Shown here piece by piece: positions 9,101 through 18,234 of a stretch of 64,000 bases of DNA. The stretch is from Mixophyes australis. Its lineage: Eukaryota > Chordata > Amphibia > Anura > Limnodynastidae. Position 1 is the stretch's first letter. Each line of letters opens with the position of its first letter. Position numbers and translations under genes: made by a program. The stretch lies in contig JAVHZZ010000003.1 in NCBI GenBank assembly GCA_036250195.1, forward strand, positions 62,204,789 to 62,268,788, read 5' to 3'. The notes beneath the pieces were generated by a model. It was not told the origin of the DNA and searched no databases. It saw only the letters and a list, made by a program, of their open reading frames with translations.

Positions 9101-10576
9101 GCAGTCAGTAGACCCGACAATACACCTCCCCAGGGGAAAACTTTTGTTCCTGAGAATCTGCGGAAAAAATTGCTCCAATGGGCACATTGTTCCAGATTTG
9201 CCGGTCATGCTGGCATCCGCAAAACTCAATCTTTCATATTGAGAAGCTACTGGTGGCCTACGCTTCATCAGGATGTTCAGCAATTTGTTTCCGCATGTGG
9301 CAGCTGTGCCCAACATAAAAGTTCAAGACAATCTTCAGCTGGTCAACTTTTGCCTCTGCCTATTCCCACCAAACCCTGGACCCATATTTCTATGGACTTT
9401 GTTTCCGATTTGCCCAATTCTAATAATTTCAATACCATCTGGGTCATCGTTGACCGATTCTCTAAAATGGCGCATTTTGTTCCTCTCCGTGGACTCCCAT
9501 CAGCACCTATCCTGGCTCAGCAATTTATAAAGGAGATCTTCCGTTTGCATGGGTGTCCTGAAGAAATCGTCTCAGATAGAGGAGTTCAGTTTGTGGTGAA
9601 ATTCTGGAGATCCTTGTGCCAAGCACTACAGATCAAACTAAACTTCTCTTCGGCCTATCATCCCCAATCCAACGGGCAAACGGAAAGAGTTAATCAAGAC
9701 CTAGAAACATTTCTCCGTTTGTACATATCCTCTTCTCAAGACGACTGGGTAGATCTGCTTCCTTGGGCAGAATTTGCTCATAATAATCATTATCACGAAT
9801 CCTCTGCTTCCACTCCATTTCATACGGTCTATGGCCTACACCCCAGGGTACCCTTGTTTACTCCACTTCCTACAGCCTCAGTACCTGCCTCTGAAGTTTT
9901 CCTAAAGAATTTTTCAGGCCACTGGCGCCAGGTATGGAAATCTCTACTTAAAGCGTCCCAACGCTACAAAATTCAGGCCGACAAAAAGCGACGAGCCATT
10001 CCAAGCTTGAAACCCGGAGACAGAGTCTGGCTGTCTACTCGCAATCTACGCCTCAGAGTTCCATCTATGAAATTCGCTCCTCGCTTTATTGGACCGTTTA
10101 ACATCTCCCGAGTCATCAATCCAGTGTCCTACAAATTACATCTACCATCTTACCTCAGGGTACCCAACACCTTCCATATCTCTCTCTTGAAACCACTGGT
10201 GCTAAATCGGTTTTATACACCCAAACTGGTTTCTCCTGAAGTGCAGACTGAACATGGTGACGAATATGAAATTAAAGAGATCTTGGACTCTCGGTTTCGA
10301 CATAAAACCTTACAATATCTAGTCGACTGGAAAGGCTATGGTCCAGAAGAGATCAAAGCTTCTGATGTTCATGCTCCATCTCTCATCAAAAAATTTCACC
10401 GCAAGTTTCCAACTAAGCCCCAATCTAAGTGTCCAGTGGCCACTCGTAAGGGAGGGGGTACTGTCACAAATCGGGATCTTAGCCGCACTTACCTCATCCG
10501 CCGCTGTCATATCACGGCTACCTGGGTCCCTTCTGGTCATCTGCAGCATTCCCGTTCTCCACACCTTCATTTGTAA
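6134..10576 (+). CDS. Gag-Pol polyprotein of a Tf1/sushi-like chromovirus
   Basis: Single open frame of 1,480 codons, starting inside the 5' LTR and ending inside the 3' LTR (last about 38 codons). Domains: Gag with a predicted coiled segment near 52-90 and a retrotransposon-gag fold about 105-290; CCHC knuckle C326, C329, H334, C339; retropepsin D389-S-G; RT about 560-770 with K-L-D639 and Y-L-D703-D; RNase H with D851, E893 and T-D920-H-K; integrase finger H1018, H1025, C1055, C1058; integrase core D1088, D1148, E1184 (D-x35-E); GPY/F-type module near 1315-1340; chromodomain about 1376-1425 with aromatic residues including W1399 and Y1402. All key residues are present and there is no stop. 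The chromodomain would guide integration to marked chromatin. Gag and Pol fused in one frame are typical of the Tf1/sushi group. The copy looks capable of coding. Confidence 0.93.
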   Translation: MSKKFIQAAKFCFTPAPASPKGPESDQEIQTTVTVCSGLMNPLGEHTPREDSVQILAERIERQETNQGQILRLLQDVSTRMDTLQLFRSQPSHTPPEPVIPASLLTSSRLHLPTPAKYNGDPKNCRGFLNQCSIHFELQPGNFPTARTKTAYIVSLLSGQALAWASPLWEKSDPILFDIDSFLSTFRRIFDEPGRTTSAALDILRLRQGQQSVGQYAVQFQTLSSELSWNNDALVAVFWQGLSDHIKDVLASRDLPTTLDQLITTCNPVDLRFRERTLEKRKLKHSKFHPIQRVRVPSPFPEGPMQLGKAHLLPTERERRVREELCLYCASSGHLLHHCPRKPGKHNLLADNEEVSLGVALRSPQGKDCIIPVTLKHAQGSQYISALLDSGAAGNFMSARLAAELAIPLEKIPVTIFLSAVDGSRIPGGTITHQTSPVTLQIGVLHSESLTFLVIPEATSPVVLGFPWLQTHNPHIDWSTPQILAWAPTCFGSCLQRVLPHCSTSDKEVLPVPSAYQEFIDVFSKQAAETLPPHRDWDCPIDLVPGKTPPRGRVYPLSIPETKSMSEYVKENLERGFICPSSSPAGAGFFFVKKKDGGLRPCIDYRGLNDITIKNRYPLPLITELFDRVKGAQIFTKLDLRRAYNLIRIRRGDEWKTAFNTRDGHYEYLVMPFGLSNAPAVFQNFINEIFRDLLYHTIVVYLDDILVFSSDIQSHRRHVKEVLSRLRRNKLYCKLEKCTFEVESIPFLGYIISGTGLRMDPEKVQAILNWPQPSTLKAVQRFLGFANYYRKFIRGYSTVVAPLTALTRKGANPAKWSEEAQSAFQLLKQAFISAPILRQPDLTCPFYLEVDASSVGVGAVLSQKPADEQWHPCGFFSRKFLPAERNYAIGDKELLAIKLALEEWRHLLEGAHYPVTIYTDHKNLLYLKTAQCMNPRQARWALFFSRFDIHVTFRPGSKNRKADALLRSMVKEEDSIIVDPRPIISPLSIAVSRPDNTPPQGKTFVPENLRKKLLQWAHCSRFAGHAGIRKTQSFILRSYWWPTLHQDVQQFVSACGSCAQHKSSRQSSAGQLLPLPIPTKPWTHISMDFVSDLPNSNNFNTIWVIVDRFSKMAHFVPLRGLPSAPILAQQFIKEIFRLHGCPEEIVSDRGVQFVVKFWRSLCQALQIKLNFSSAYHPQSNGQTERVNQDLETFLRLYISSSQDDWVDLLPWAEFAHNNHYHESSASTPFHTVYGLHPRVPLFTPLPTASVPASEVFLKNFSGHWRQVWKSLLKASQRYKIQADKKRRAIPSLKPGDRVWLSTRNLRLRVPSMKFAPRFIGPFNISRVINPVSYKLHLPSYLRVPNTFHISLLKPLVLNRFYTPKLVSPEVQTEHGDEYEIKEILDSRFRHKTLQYLVDWKGYGPEEIKASDVHAPSLIKKFHRKFPTKPQSKCPVATRKGGGTVTNRDLSRTYLIRRCHITATWVPSGHLQHSRSPHLHL
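6238..6247 (+). promoter_or_regulatory. Self-priming primer-binding site of chromovirus 1
   Basis: TTGTTCTGGC lies two bases inside the 5' LTR and is perfectly complementary to 5897-5906. It falls within the gag coding frame, so the same bases serve coding and priming. Confidence 0.7.
10441..10461 (+). promoter_or_regulatory. Polypurine tract of chromovirus 1
   Basis: AAGGGAGGGGGTAC sits immediately upstream of the 3' LTR within the end of the pol frame, at the expected position of the plus-strand primer. Confidence 0.75.
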
Positions 10577-11077
10577 ACAAACACATACTGTCTGTCCTGC
10601 AGCATGGGCGCGGCCATCTTGGATGCAGTCAGGTGATCATTCCAAACCAACCAGATTCAGAAGCTGTGATCACATGAACTGATCAGCCAATAGTTGTTTG
10701 GGACATCCTATTTAAACCTGCTGCTGTGATCTGTTCATTGCCAGAACAACACACTTCTCTCCAGAGGATAGTTCTTGGCTCCAGTGTTCCTGACTGCATT
10801 ACAAGTGCAGTGTTCCTGACTGCATTACAAGTGCAGTGTTCCTGACTGCATTACAAGTGCAGTGTTCCTGACTGCATTACAAGTGCAGTGTTCCTGACTG
10901 CATTACAAGTGCAGTGTTCCTGTCTACATTTCCAGACTGCTAATTCCCCTGCTATATTCTACAATCAGCACGAACATGAGCAAGAAGTTCATCCAGGCTG
11001 CTAAGTTCTGTTTCACTCCTGCTCCAGCTAGTCCCAAGGGTCCCGAATCGGATCAAGAAATTCAGACGACCGTGACA
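10462..11077 (+). mobile_element. 3' LTR of chromovirus 1
   Basis: 616-bp LTR starting TGTCAC and ending GTGACA, followed by TTGTC. It repeats the beginning of gag (ATG near 10976 and about 34 codons) because gag starts inside the LTR. Its five 26-bp array units are homogeneous, whereas the 5' LTR has two variant units. Confidence 0.93.
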
Positions 11078-11510
11078 TTGTCATTGCTGAAATAGAAATA
11101 ATAGGGCTGGCAGTCTTGTTCTAAATCTGCAGTAACATTGTACTGTGCTATATAGCTAACACACAAACAGGAGAGTTATATTGCTCCATTGCTAATTGTC
11201 ATTGCTGAAATAGAAATAATAGGGCTGGCAGTCTTGTTCTAAATCTGCAGTCATATTGTACTGTGCTATATAGGTAACACCCAAACAGGAGAGGTCCATT
11301 GCACCATTGCTAACTGTCATAGCTGAAATAGAAATAATACGGCTGGCAGTCTTTTTCTAAATCTGCAGTCACATTGTACTGTGTTATATAGCTAACACAC
11401 AAACAGGAGAGGTCCATTGCTCCATTACTAGTTGTCATTGCTGAAAAAAAAATAATTGGGTTGCCAGTATTCTTCAAAATCTGCAGTCACATTGTACTGT
11501 GTTATCAAAA
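11078..11510 (+). repeat. hAT1 subterminal 118-bp tandem array, right part
   Basis: Landmark GTC triplets before the ATTGCTGAAA-type motif fall at 11080, 11198, 11316 and 11434, an exact 118-bp spacing, giving about 3.7 units up to the transposase start. Each unit carries TCTAAATCTGCAGT and ACACACAAACAGGAG-type blocks. The array is interrupted on its left by the chromovirus. Confidence 0.88.
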
Positions 11511-13635
11511 TGGATTAACAGCAGTACACAGAAGACCAGGAGCACCAAGCAGCTGCTGGCACCAGTCATGATGATAGTAATCCCTCTATGTCATCTGCTA
11601 AAGCCTATGTTAAAGTGCATAGTGTTTTTAAGTCAGGGAAACAAAAATGTAAAAAAACACCGTTTACCTTGCTAAAGAAAAATACCTGTAATCCAGGCAA
11701 AGTTATCTGCATAAAAAAATTGCCAACATGCCATTCTACACATGCAGTGGCAAGGAAAGAATGAGGCCTTCGCCTTTCTCTATGAGTGCTAGTTCTGCAA
11801 CTGTCACTGAGGCATCTTCTTGTAAGGTCAGTCATGACCAAGCAAGACCTTGTCATTCTGACTCAAAAAGTGGTGTCCAGATTCCTTTATGTGTAAAAGC
11901 TGAGTTGGAAGAAAACAGTAAGGCATTAGAGGAAAATGTACATTCAGATTCAGAAATGACACAAATCTCTGAGGGGAGTCTATCCACGAGCGCTATTTGT
12001 AAGCCTGACCTTTCTGATAGTGTACCCATAAAGAAGGCCCCTTTCAGCATTTTTGCAGATGTATGGATGAGCAGCCCAAGTGTAGCCGGTGATAGACAAA
12101 TTGAGAATGCCACTTTGGAATTGCAACAGGATGAGGGAGATATTTGTGTGGCTGACGAGGGCACTAATGAGGATGTTGATGAGGATGATGTTGTTTGTGT
12201 AAGTCCTGCACCAGTGGAAGCACTTTTTGCACATGATAAGAAGAAGGCCATTGTCATGCCAGGGCATAGGACCAAAAAATCCACCTCTTATGTGTGGAAT
12301 TATTTCTACCCAAATCCTGCCAAGAGTTGTCTACCCATTTGTAGTGTTTGTAAAGCCACAGTCAGTAGAGGTAGGAACCTTAACCATCTAGGTATCTCAT
12401 TCATTGTACGCCTTTTGAAGCAAGTTTATGGCAAGCTGCTCACACAATAAACTTGGTGGTGCAGAGCTTTTAAATATTGACAGGGACGTGCAGGAGATGC
12501 TGTCTACGGCTTGTAAAATATCTGGACATTTTCAGCATTCGGTAACAGCATGTTGGAGATAGCAGCAGCTACAAGAGCAATTTAATTTGCCCTACCACCA
12601 ACTGAAGCAAGATGTGGTAACAAGTTGGAATTCCACCCTGCAGATTCTTCTGAGAATGGAGTAACAACCAAAAACCACCCACGCTTACTCCACAAGCCAT
12701 GACATTAGAAAAGGAGGGGGGATCTATTTTACTCAAGCAGTGGAGAATACTTTCCGTGTTGTGCAAGGTGTTGAAACCTTTCAAAGTAGTCACCTGTGAA
12801 GTGAGTTCAGACAAAGCTACCTTTAGCCAAGTGATTCCCTTGGTTAGACTTTTGGAAAATCAGCTTGAGAAACTGATGGAGGAGATTAAAGAAAGCAATT
12901 ACACTAAGTATGTCGGACTTGTAGATCAAGTACTTTATTCGCTTCGCCAGGATCCAAGAGTTTTCAAAATCTTGAAATCGGATCACTACATTTTGGCAAC
13001 TGTGCTTGATCCTAGGTTTAAGAGCTATGTCTTCTCTTTGTTTCCAACTGACCCAGATCTAAAGAGATGCAAGTAGCTCCTGGTGAGCAAGATGACAGCT
13101 CACTTGTTATGTGTCACAACTTAGCTTTCCCAAGAGACCCTGGGTTGATGCAGATGACTCAGCACAACATTTACACATCTGGTCTGGGCTAAAAGAATTG
13201 ACCAAAAAACGTGACATCTCTGCCGTAACTCAACCTGATCCTACTATCAACATCCAAAGGATGGTGGAGGATTATTTTGATGACACCTTAGAAATATACA
13301 CATCAGACAGTCCCTTTACATACTGGGAGGAAATAAAGGGAATTTGGAGAGCCATGTACCAACTCGCTTTGCACTATCTAAGCTGCCCACCCTCCATTGT
13401 GTACTCGGAAAGAGTTTTCAGCACAGCCGTGAACCTTGTCAGCAATCGGCATAGGAGACTACTTCCTCAAAATGTGGAAAAGGTGAAGTTCATAAAAATG
13501 AACTACAGTTTCCACGAGGAAGGCCTTTCCTGCCAATTGCATCAAAATACAGAGACTTCTGTAATGGTGGATTCCAGCTTTGATGAATTAATAATGTGTG
13601 AAGATGATGTACACTCTGATGAGGGTGAGGATTAG
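11510..13635 (+). pseudogene. hAT transposase (BED-finger type), internally deleted
   Basis: The probable start ATG at 11510 is followed two codons later by TAA. The N-terminal region continues in several frames. A long acidic stretch (11728-12450) ends in a BED-type finger region with a V-W-N-Y-F lead and C-x2-C. The sequence then jumps to the late core (A-H-T-I-N-L-V-V-Q near 12430), so the block with the first catalytic residues and most of the insertion domain is missing. Downstream are a W-N-S-T-L segment near 12630, helices with a Q-V-I-P-L-V-R motif (12825), an L-D-P-R-F-K block (13010) and a good hAT dimerisation domain (Y-L-S-C-P-P-S, E-R-V-F-S-T-A, about 13375-13500). Several frameshifts and stops occur. 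It cannot make active transposase, but the ends could still be mobilised by a relative. Confidence 0.85.
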
Positions 13636-13639
13636 GCTG

Positions 13640-13835
13640 AGGATGATGACAACAACATCTTGCCACAGTAGAGTTTATTAACAGCACTGTTACCTTAGGG
13701 GCCTTAAGCACATTGTTAGCTTGTTTTGTGGGGGACCAAACAAACCAAGCACATCAGCCACAAAAGTGGCACTCCTTGTCGCTGAAGTGCTTGCTTTGTT
13801 AAAGTGTGCATGTTCCTTTTAAGATCCAACATAAG
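13640..13835 (+). repeat. hAT1 3' UTR, first copy
   Basis: Sequence after the transposase stop, including GCTTGTTTTGTGGGGG and a CCAAGCAC-CAGCCACAAAAGT block. A diverged second copy lies at about 15090-15245. The pair brackets the nested hAT end and the NSMCE2-like segment. Confidence 0.75.
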
Positions 13836-14680
13836 TAGAGATGAGCGCACTCGGATTTTGTGAATCCGAGCCCACCCGAACCTTTCCGATCCGAGTCGGA
13901 TCCGAGACAGATCCGGGTATTGGCGCCAAATAAAAACCTGAAACCGAGGCTCTGAGTCATAATCCCGCTGTTGGATCTCGCGATACTCGGATCCTATAAA
14001 TTCCCCGCTAGTCGCCGCCATCTTCACTCGGGCATTGATCAGGGTAGAGGGAGGGTGTGTTAGGTGGTCTTCTGTCCTGGTAGATCTCGTGCTGTGCTGT
14101 TTAGTTCTGTGCTGTGCTGTGCTGTGCTGTGTTCTGCAGTATCAGTCCAGTGGTGCTGTGTGCTGTGCTCTGTCAATTTTGAGTTCAGTGGTGCTGCTGG
14201 GTCCTGTGCTGTGTCCTGTTCAGTCCAGTGGTGCTGTGTCCTGTGCTCTGTGCTTCTAAGGGCATAGTTATTTCCCCATTATTCCCAAGTGTTTAAAAAA
14301 AAAAAAAGTTATAAAAAAAAATACAAAAAAATAATTAATTTTTTTTTTAATTACAACAAAATTTGCACAACCAATCCTGCAGTATAAGACCATTGGTACT
14401 GCAATATTACCAAGTTCACACATTCAGCAGTAAAAGTCCAGTGGTACTGCAATATTACAAAGTTCACACATTCTGCAGTATATCAGTCCAGTCCAGTGGT
14501 GCTGTGTCCTGTGCTCTGTCCTGCTGAGTTCAGTGGTGCTTCTGGGTCCTGTGCTGTGTCCTGTTCAGTCCAGTGGTGCTGTGTCCTGTGCTCTGTGCTT
14601 CTAAGGGCATAGTTATTTACCCATTATTCCCAAGTTTTTAAAAAATAAAAAAAAAGTTATAAAAACACACTAAAAAAATA
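13836..14680 (+). mobile_element. 5' terminal part of a second hAT type, nested in hAT1
   Basis: Begins TAGAGATGAGCGCACTCGG and matches, in opposite orientation, the right end of hAT2 (41432 leftwards). Shared features are the CCGAG-rich start, GTAGAGGGAGGG, CTGTG-rich repeats, poly(A)/poly(T) stretches and AGTATAAG-CATTGGTACTGCAATATT blocks. The matching sequence stops near 14680, where the NSMCE2-like segment begins. No matching right terminus with its own 8-bp duplication was found. Confidence 0.75.
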
Positions 14681-14684
14681 AATT

Positions 14685-15077
14685 CTGAGGTCTCTTAGCT
14701 GTTCTTTAAACTGGGCATATTTATTGTCCTGCCTCAGGGCCTCCTCTGTATTATTGTTCTGAAGCGCAGTGAATCTCTCATGTACAAGCTCTCTTAAAAC
14801 CGGGATCTAAACCTGGTGGGTCACTTTTTAACTTAAGTACGGTCTCCTCAACTGCATCTATATATTGGTTTAAATCTCTGTTCAATGCACCGTATTCCAA
14901 CATGACAGATGCCAAGCTGCGCACATGGTCCATGTTACAGTCTGTCTGAAGCAGATCTAATGCAACTTCAGTTGTAATATCCATTCTTGTGTCTACATAA
15001 GTTTGGCAGTTCTTCAGGGATGAGAGGGAAGTATCCACAGAGGAGAAAGATATTAAAGATTAAGCAGTAGCAGACAT
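14685..15077 (-). pseudogene. nsmce2: Captured NSMCE2 (MMS21) N-terminal coding fragment
   Basis: Minus-strand translation from an ATG at 15077 reads like the N-terminal helical region of NSMCE2, the SMC5/6-complex SUMO E3 ligase. It has an I-S-F-S-S-V-D block, then [21 protein letters not shown], and, after a frame change near 14810, L-R-E-L-V, F-T-A-L-Q-N-N-N and A-Q-F-K-E-Q-L. This is the order and spacing I recall for the vertebrate protein over about 125 residues. A stop lies at codon 6, and one frameshift separates the two parts. There is no intron, and the copy ends before the catalytic SP-RING half, so no ligase activity is possible. It is antisense to hAT1 and bracketed by hAT sequences, which suggests transposon capture of cDNA or gene DNA. 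The N-terminal half of NSMCE2 binds SMC5. Identity rests on memory of the family, not a search. Confidence 0.8.
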
Positions 15078-15089
15078 GGTTTAATAATG

Positions 15090-15683
15090 TATAATTCATT
15101 GATAGCACTGCTAAGTTTAAGGCAGCTAAACTATTGGTAGCTTGTTTTGTGGGGGCCCAAACAAGCCAAGCACTTCAGCCACAAAAGTAGAACCGCTTGT
15201 TGCTGGAGTGCTTGGTTTGTTAAACTGTACATATCTTTTTTAAATGTCTTACTTAAGGGTGGGTGGCAGGGCCCAAGGACAACTCCGTCATGCACCTCTT
15301 TTCTTTTCTGCCACTGCTGTGTGGAAATGTTTCCTAGATGTGTTATGAACTGCTGTGTGTTTGTGTCGTTGTTCTTTTGCTTAGCATCCAGCCAGCTTGC
15401 TGCTGTCTGAGAGTGGATGAAAATAATATTGTGACCTGTGTGGTGGTCAAAATTGACTGGAAATGAGTGTTATTGAGTTTACTAATAATGTAGGAACATC
15501 TAAAAGAGCAAAATTATGTGATTTTAGCATATTTTAGCTACTTTTCTTTCTAAAAAATACAGATCCAAAGCCAAAACCAAAGCACGCAAGGGTGGCTTTG
15601 CCAAAACCAAAACCAAAACACGAAGGCAATCCATATCCAAAACCAAAGCCAAAACCAAAGCTGGGGGTCAGTGAACATCTCTA
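15090..15683 (+). mobile_element. Second hAT 3' UTR copy and right terminus of hAT1
   Basis: 15090-15245 duplicates the 13640-13835 UTR block. Further right, 15560-15670 is rich in CCAAAACCAAAGC motifs like a hAT subterminal repeat and ends GTGAACATCTCTA, the right TIR, directly before CATTAAGT. Confidence 0.75.
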
Positions 15684-15691
15684 CATTAAGT
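15684..15691. repeat. 8-bp target duplication CATTAAGT, right copy
   Basis: Matches 5159-5166 exactly and closes the hAT1 insertion. Confidence 0.93.
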
Positions 15692-16192
15692 AAGGGAGAC
15701 AGACTTATTGCTAGTGCCCAAAGAGGGTCCTTGTCTGCTTTGTGGATAACTACGATTTTGGCGCACGTAGTAGCCGATTCATATTTCACACCACACTGCC
15801 AGGAATTGAAGAGGTCTGTCAGAATGGAAGTAAATATGTTCTTATACATATTTGAAGTAAAAAGCAATGAATCCATCCAGATCAGGCGTTTAGGAGGACT
15901 TAAGTTGATTAACTTGGCTAGGTCATAGACCAGCTGACTTTGTTTGGTTAAATATGGAGGAAATGTGGTTGCAATATTATTTGGCTTTTAATTTGGAGTC
16001 AACAAAACCTTTGCTGGAGCCAGTTAAGGGTATTTGCTAGTATGGTAGAAAGAAGTACTTTAAGTTGGCTTGTAAGAGCTACGTGATTACACAATAATTT
16101 TTTTGAAGAAGTGTGTTGGTGCATCACCAGAAGGACATCCTTAGTGAAAGTCCGGTTCAAAATCAAGGCCTCATTCAACCACCAGTGAAATC
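15692..16192 (-). pseudogene. LINE ORF2 fragment (EN-RT linker and first RT blocks)
   Basis: On the minus strand, just inside 16190, the reading R-F-H-W-W-L-N-E-A-L matches the segment after the endonuclease of L1-type ORF2. Near 15790-15700 the order I-V-V-I-H-K-A-D-K-D-P then A-I-S-L-S-P-L-L-N matches RT blocks (usually I-P-K-x-x-K-D and R-P-I-S-L-L-N). Several frameshifts and stops occur. The right end joins to the endonuclease at 17270 when the solo LTR is removed. The left end joins to 5158 when hAT1 is removed. Confidence 0.7.
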
Positions 16193-16196
16193 TGGG

Positions 16197-17265
16197 TGCG
16201 TGGGGTAATTATTGATCACACGTTTCTCACACTTTAATGTACTTTTTAATCCTTGGCCCAGTCTAAATATATATATCAGAGCATCGGTGTATTATGTGTT
16301 GTTATTTCATGTTATTAGGTACATATTGCCCTTGCTATTACCTGAAATATTGTATGTATTAGAAATTGAAAGAATATTGCCATATTATGTGAAAAAAGCT
16401 TATGTTAGCTATGGTAATTACCATTTGTCTCAAATGTCCATTGTTATGAGGTGTAACTTGATCTGGTTTGTAATCAGAACAATATCTGCGTGACTTGACA
16501 TAGCTAGCTAGCAGCCCACGTTAACTAGCTAGGTCAACAGGTAATCTGAGAGGTAATTAGGTTAGAACTTCTAGATGATATGCAATGTGCCTCCACAGTA
16601 ATATTCTAACTGAAATAGCATTGGAAAATGTATCAATATAAATGTTATTGTATCAAAATGTATCACAGACTCAGATTGTGTAATGCTGGAGATACAATGT
16701 GTCAAATGTCTTACTGTTTCACTCAAACGTGAAGTGTCATTCTTTGCTGTTATATTGTAACACTTTGTTTAGTGCATATAGCCAAATAGCTTCAGTCAAG
16801 CCATTCTTTTGTATAATCAAGGTAACAAAGATGGTATGTCTAACAGTTAAAGTGTCCACTGATAGACCCCTGCTGAAAGGGGGAGGATTGAGACATTTGA
16901 CACTACTCCCTATGTGCACAGCCATATATCAGCGAAAAGGACTTTGGGCAGGCAATGAATTGCCGCTGGAGAAAACCCTACCAGGACAGGGTCTGTGTGA
17001 GCCAGTTTCCCAAGCTGGTAACAAAGTAATTGTCTAGGTGGTGCTAATATTGCCAGAGGATAAAACTCTGAAAGAGACTGAGATTATTACTTTGGAGTAC
17101 TGACTGCAAGAGGCTGCTGGAGGATACATGTTACCATTCTTGTGAACATCTTGTGGTGTTGTGCTGTTGTAATAAAGTCTTATTTTGGATATACTCTTGA
17201 CTACCCAAGTGAGTTGAATCCCACAGAGGGTAACTACCATCCCAGCTAAGGGTGGTATCCTCACA
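16197..17265 (+). mobile_element. Solo LTR related to the Gmr1-like LTR
   Basis: Follows the 194-1395 LTR closely from CACGTTTCTCAC onward (GTACTTTTTAATCCTTGG, AATAAAGTCTTATTTTGG, TATCCTCACA at the end), with many substitutions and deletions. About 35 bp near the start are missing or diverged. There is no interior sequence, so it is probably the product of LTR-LTR recombination. TGGG directly precedes (16193-16196) and follows (17266-17269). Removing the LTR and one TGGG restores the LINE reading frame. Confidence 0.85.
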
Positions 17266-17269
17266 TGGG

Positions 17270-17776
17270 ATTAGACAGATCCAACTGTATACATGTTGCA
17301 ACTTGGTCAGACCAGGAGATGGGGGTAATGTCAGAACTACATACATTAAGGAGTTTACAAATACATAGTCTATTTTAGAGTATACATTTCGTGGGTGGGC
17401 CTGAATAATAGTATGGCAAGCTTCTTGGCCATATGTACTGAATGTAAGTTTGTGTTTGGATCTATCAAGTTTGGCATTCAATGCTACATTAATGTCTCCC
17501 TCTGCATAGAATTTATAGTGTGTGGTATTCAGGGCATAGATTGTCACCAGCGATATCTTTTCTTGATAAAGAGAGCTGACCACTATGAGCTTCCACAGGT
17601 TTGTTAGGAAAAATGGGGCATTTCTAGGAAGCATGGGTGCCACAAATAGGAGTCTCCTGAAGGAAGACAAGATCAGTCTTAGCCAGCTTACAGGCAGTTA
17701 GCCCGATTGTTCACTCCGGGGAGAAATTGAAGCCATTTACTATCTATAAAAAAATCTTAATACTCATGGTAGCCAT
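17270..17776 (-). pseudogene. LINE ORF2 N-terminus: apurinic endonuclease domain
   Basis: Minus strand from an ATG at 17776 (S-I-K-I-F near 17760). It shows an N-G-F-N block, D-L-V-F-L-Q-E-T with the catalytic glutamate, then G-D-I-N-V-A-L-N, K-I-D-Y-V-F-V and W-S-D-Q. The last motif is W-S-D-H in active AP-type LINE endonucleases, so the catalytic histidine is changed to glutamine. Stops near 17740 and several frame changes add to the decay. This is the first ORF2 domain of the L1 superfamily. Confidence 0.75.
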
Positions 17777-18234
17777 TTGAACAGGGCACAATGGGAAGGG
17801 GGAACCTTAAGAGTCCATTGACTATATGCTTCCTCCAGGTGTGATGCAATGTTGTGTAATTACATAGTAACAGTAATAACAGTAGTTTAAAAACAAGATA
17901 CATGGTAGGGGAAGATACATGGGGGAAAGGTTGAACACACCACAGACTATAGTGCAGTATAGGGGGGTGGGAGTATCTTGGGATAGGGTGGGGAGGTTTC
18001 AGTTTTGAAGTGGATGGAGGATTCTGGGCGGTGCCACGGAGTATGGGAACACAAACTGTGTGGACTCCTTGCACAAACTGGCATCAGCTAACTAACAAAA
18101 CAAACTAGGACCCCTTATTCAAGATTGGTGGGTCGGGATTTAGGAGATTCCAAGCTGGTGCCATGAAAGAGGCCCAAGTGGGTGAGGTGGTCTTGTTCCT
18201 GTGTCTTCATTGCATTCATTTTTCAATTTTTAGT
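17777..18234 (-). other. LINE ORF1-ORF2 spacer region
   Basis: Between the C-terminal ORF1 remnant and the ORF2 start. I see no conserved coding sequence here. The length (about 450 bp) is long for an L1 inter-ORF gap and may include unrelated sequence. Confidence 0.35.

Larger units (their letters stand above)
5167..15683 (+). mobile_element. hAT transposon composite (hAT1) with nested insertions
   Basis: The termini are TAGAGATGCTCA on the left and, read inwards from the right, TAGAGATGTTCA, flanked by a perfect CATTAAGT duplication. Inside, from left to right: a subterminal region with a 110-118-bp tandem array, a full chromovirus (5619-11077), the rest of the array, a deleted transposase gene (11510-13635), a 3' UTR, a 5' end of a second hAT type (13836-about 14680), an antisense NSMCE2-like segment (14685-15077) and a second copy of the 3' UTR with the right terminus. 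Without the chromovirus and one TTGTC it is about 5.05 kb. It lies inside the minus-strand LINE RT. Confidence 0.88.

Noticed and set aside
13836..15683. Calling the nested hAT piece a complete independent insertion
   Set aside because: The bases before 13836 (AACATAAG) do not recur after 15683, where CATTAAGT belongs to the outer element, so a separate full insertion is not demonstrated.
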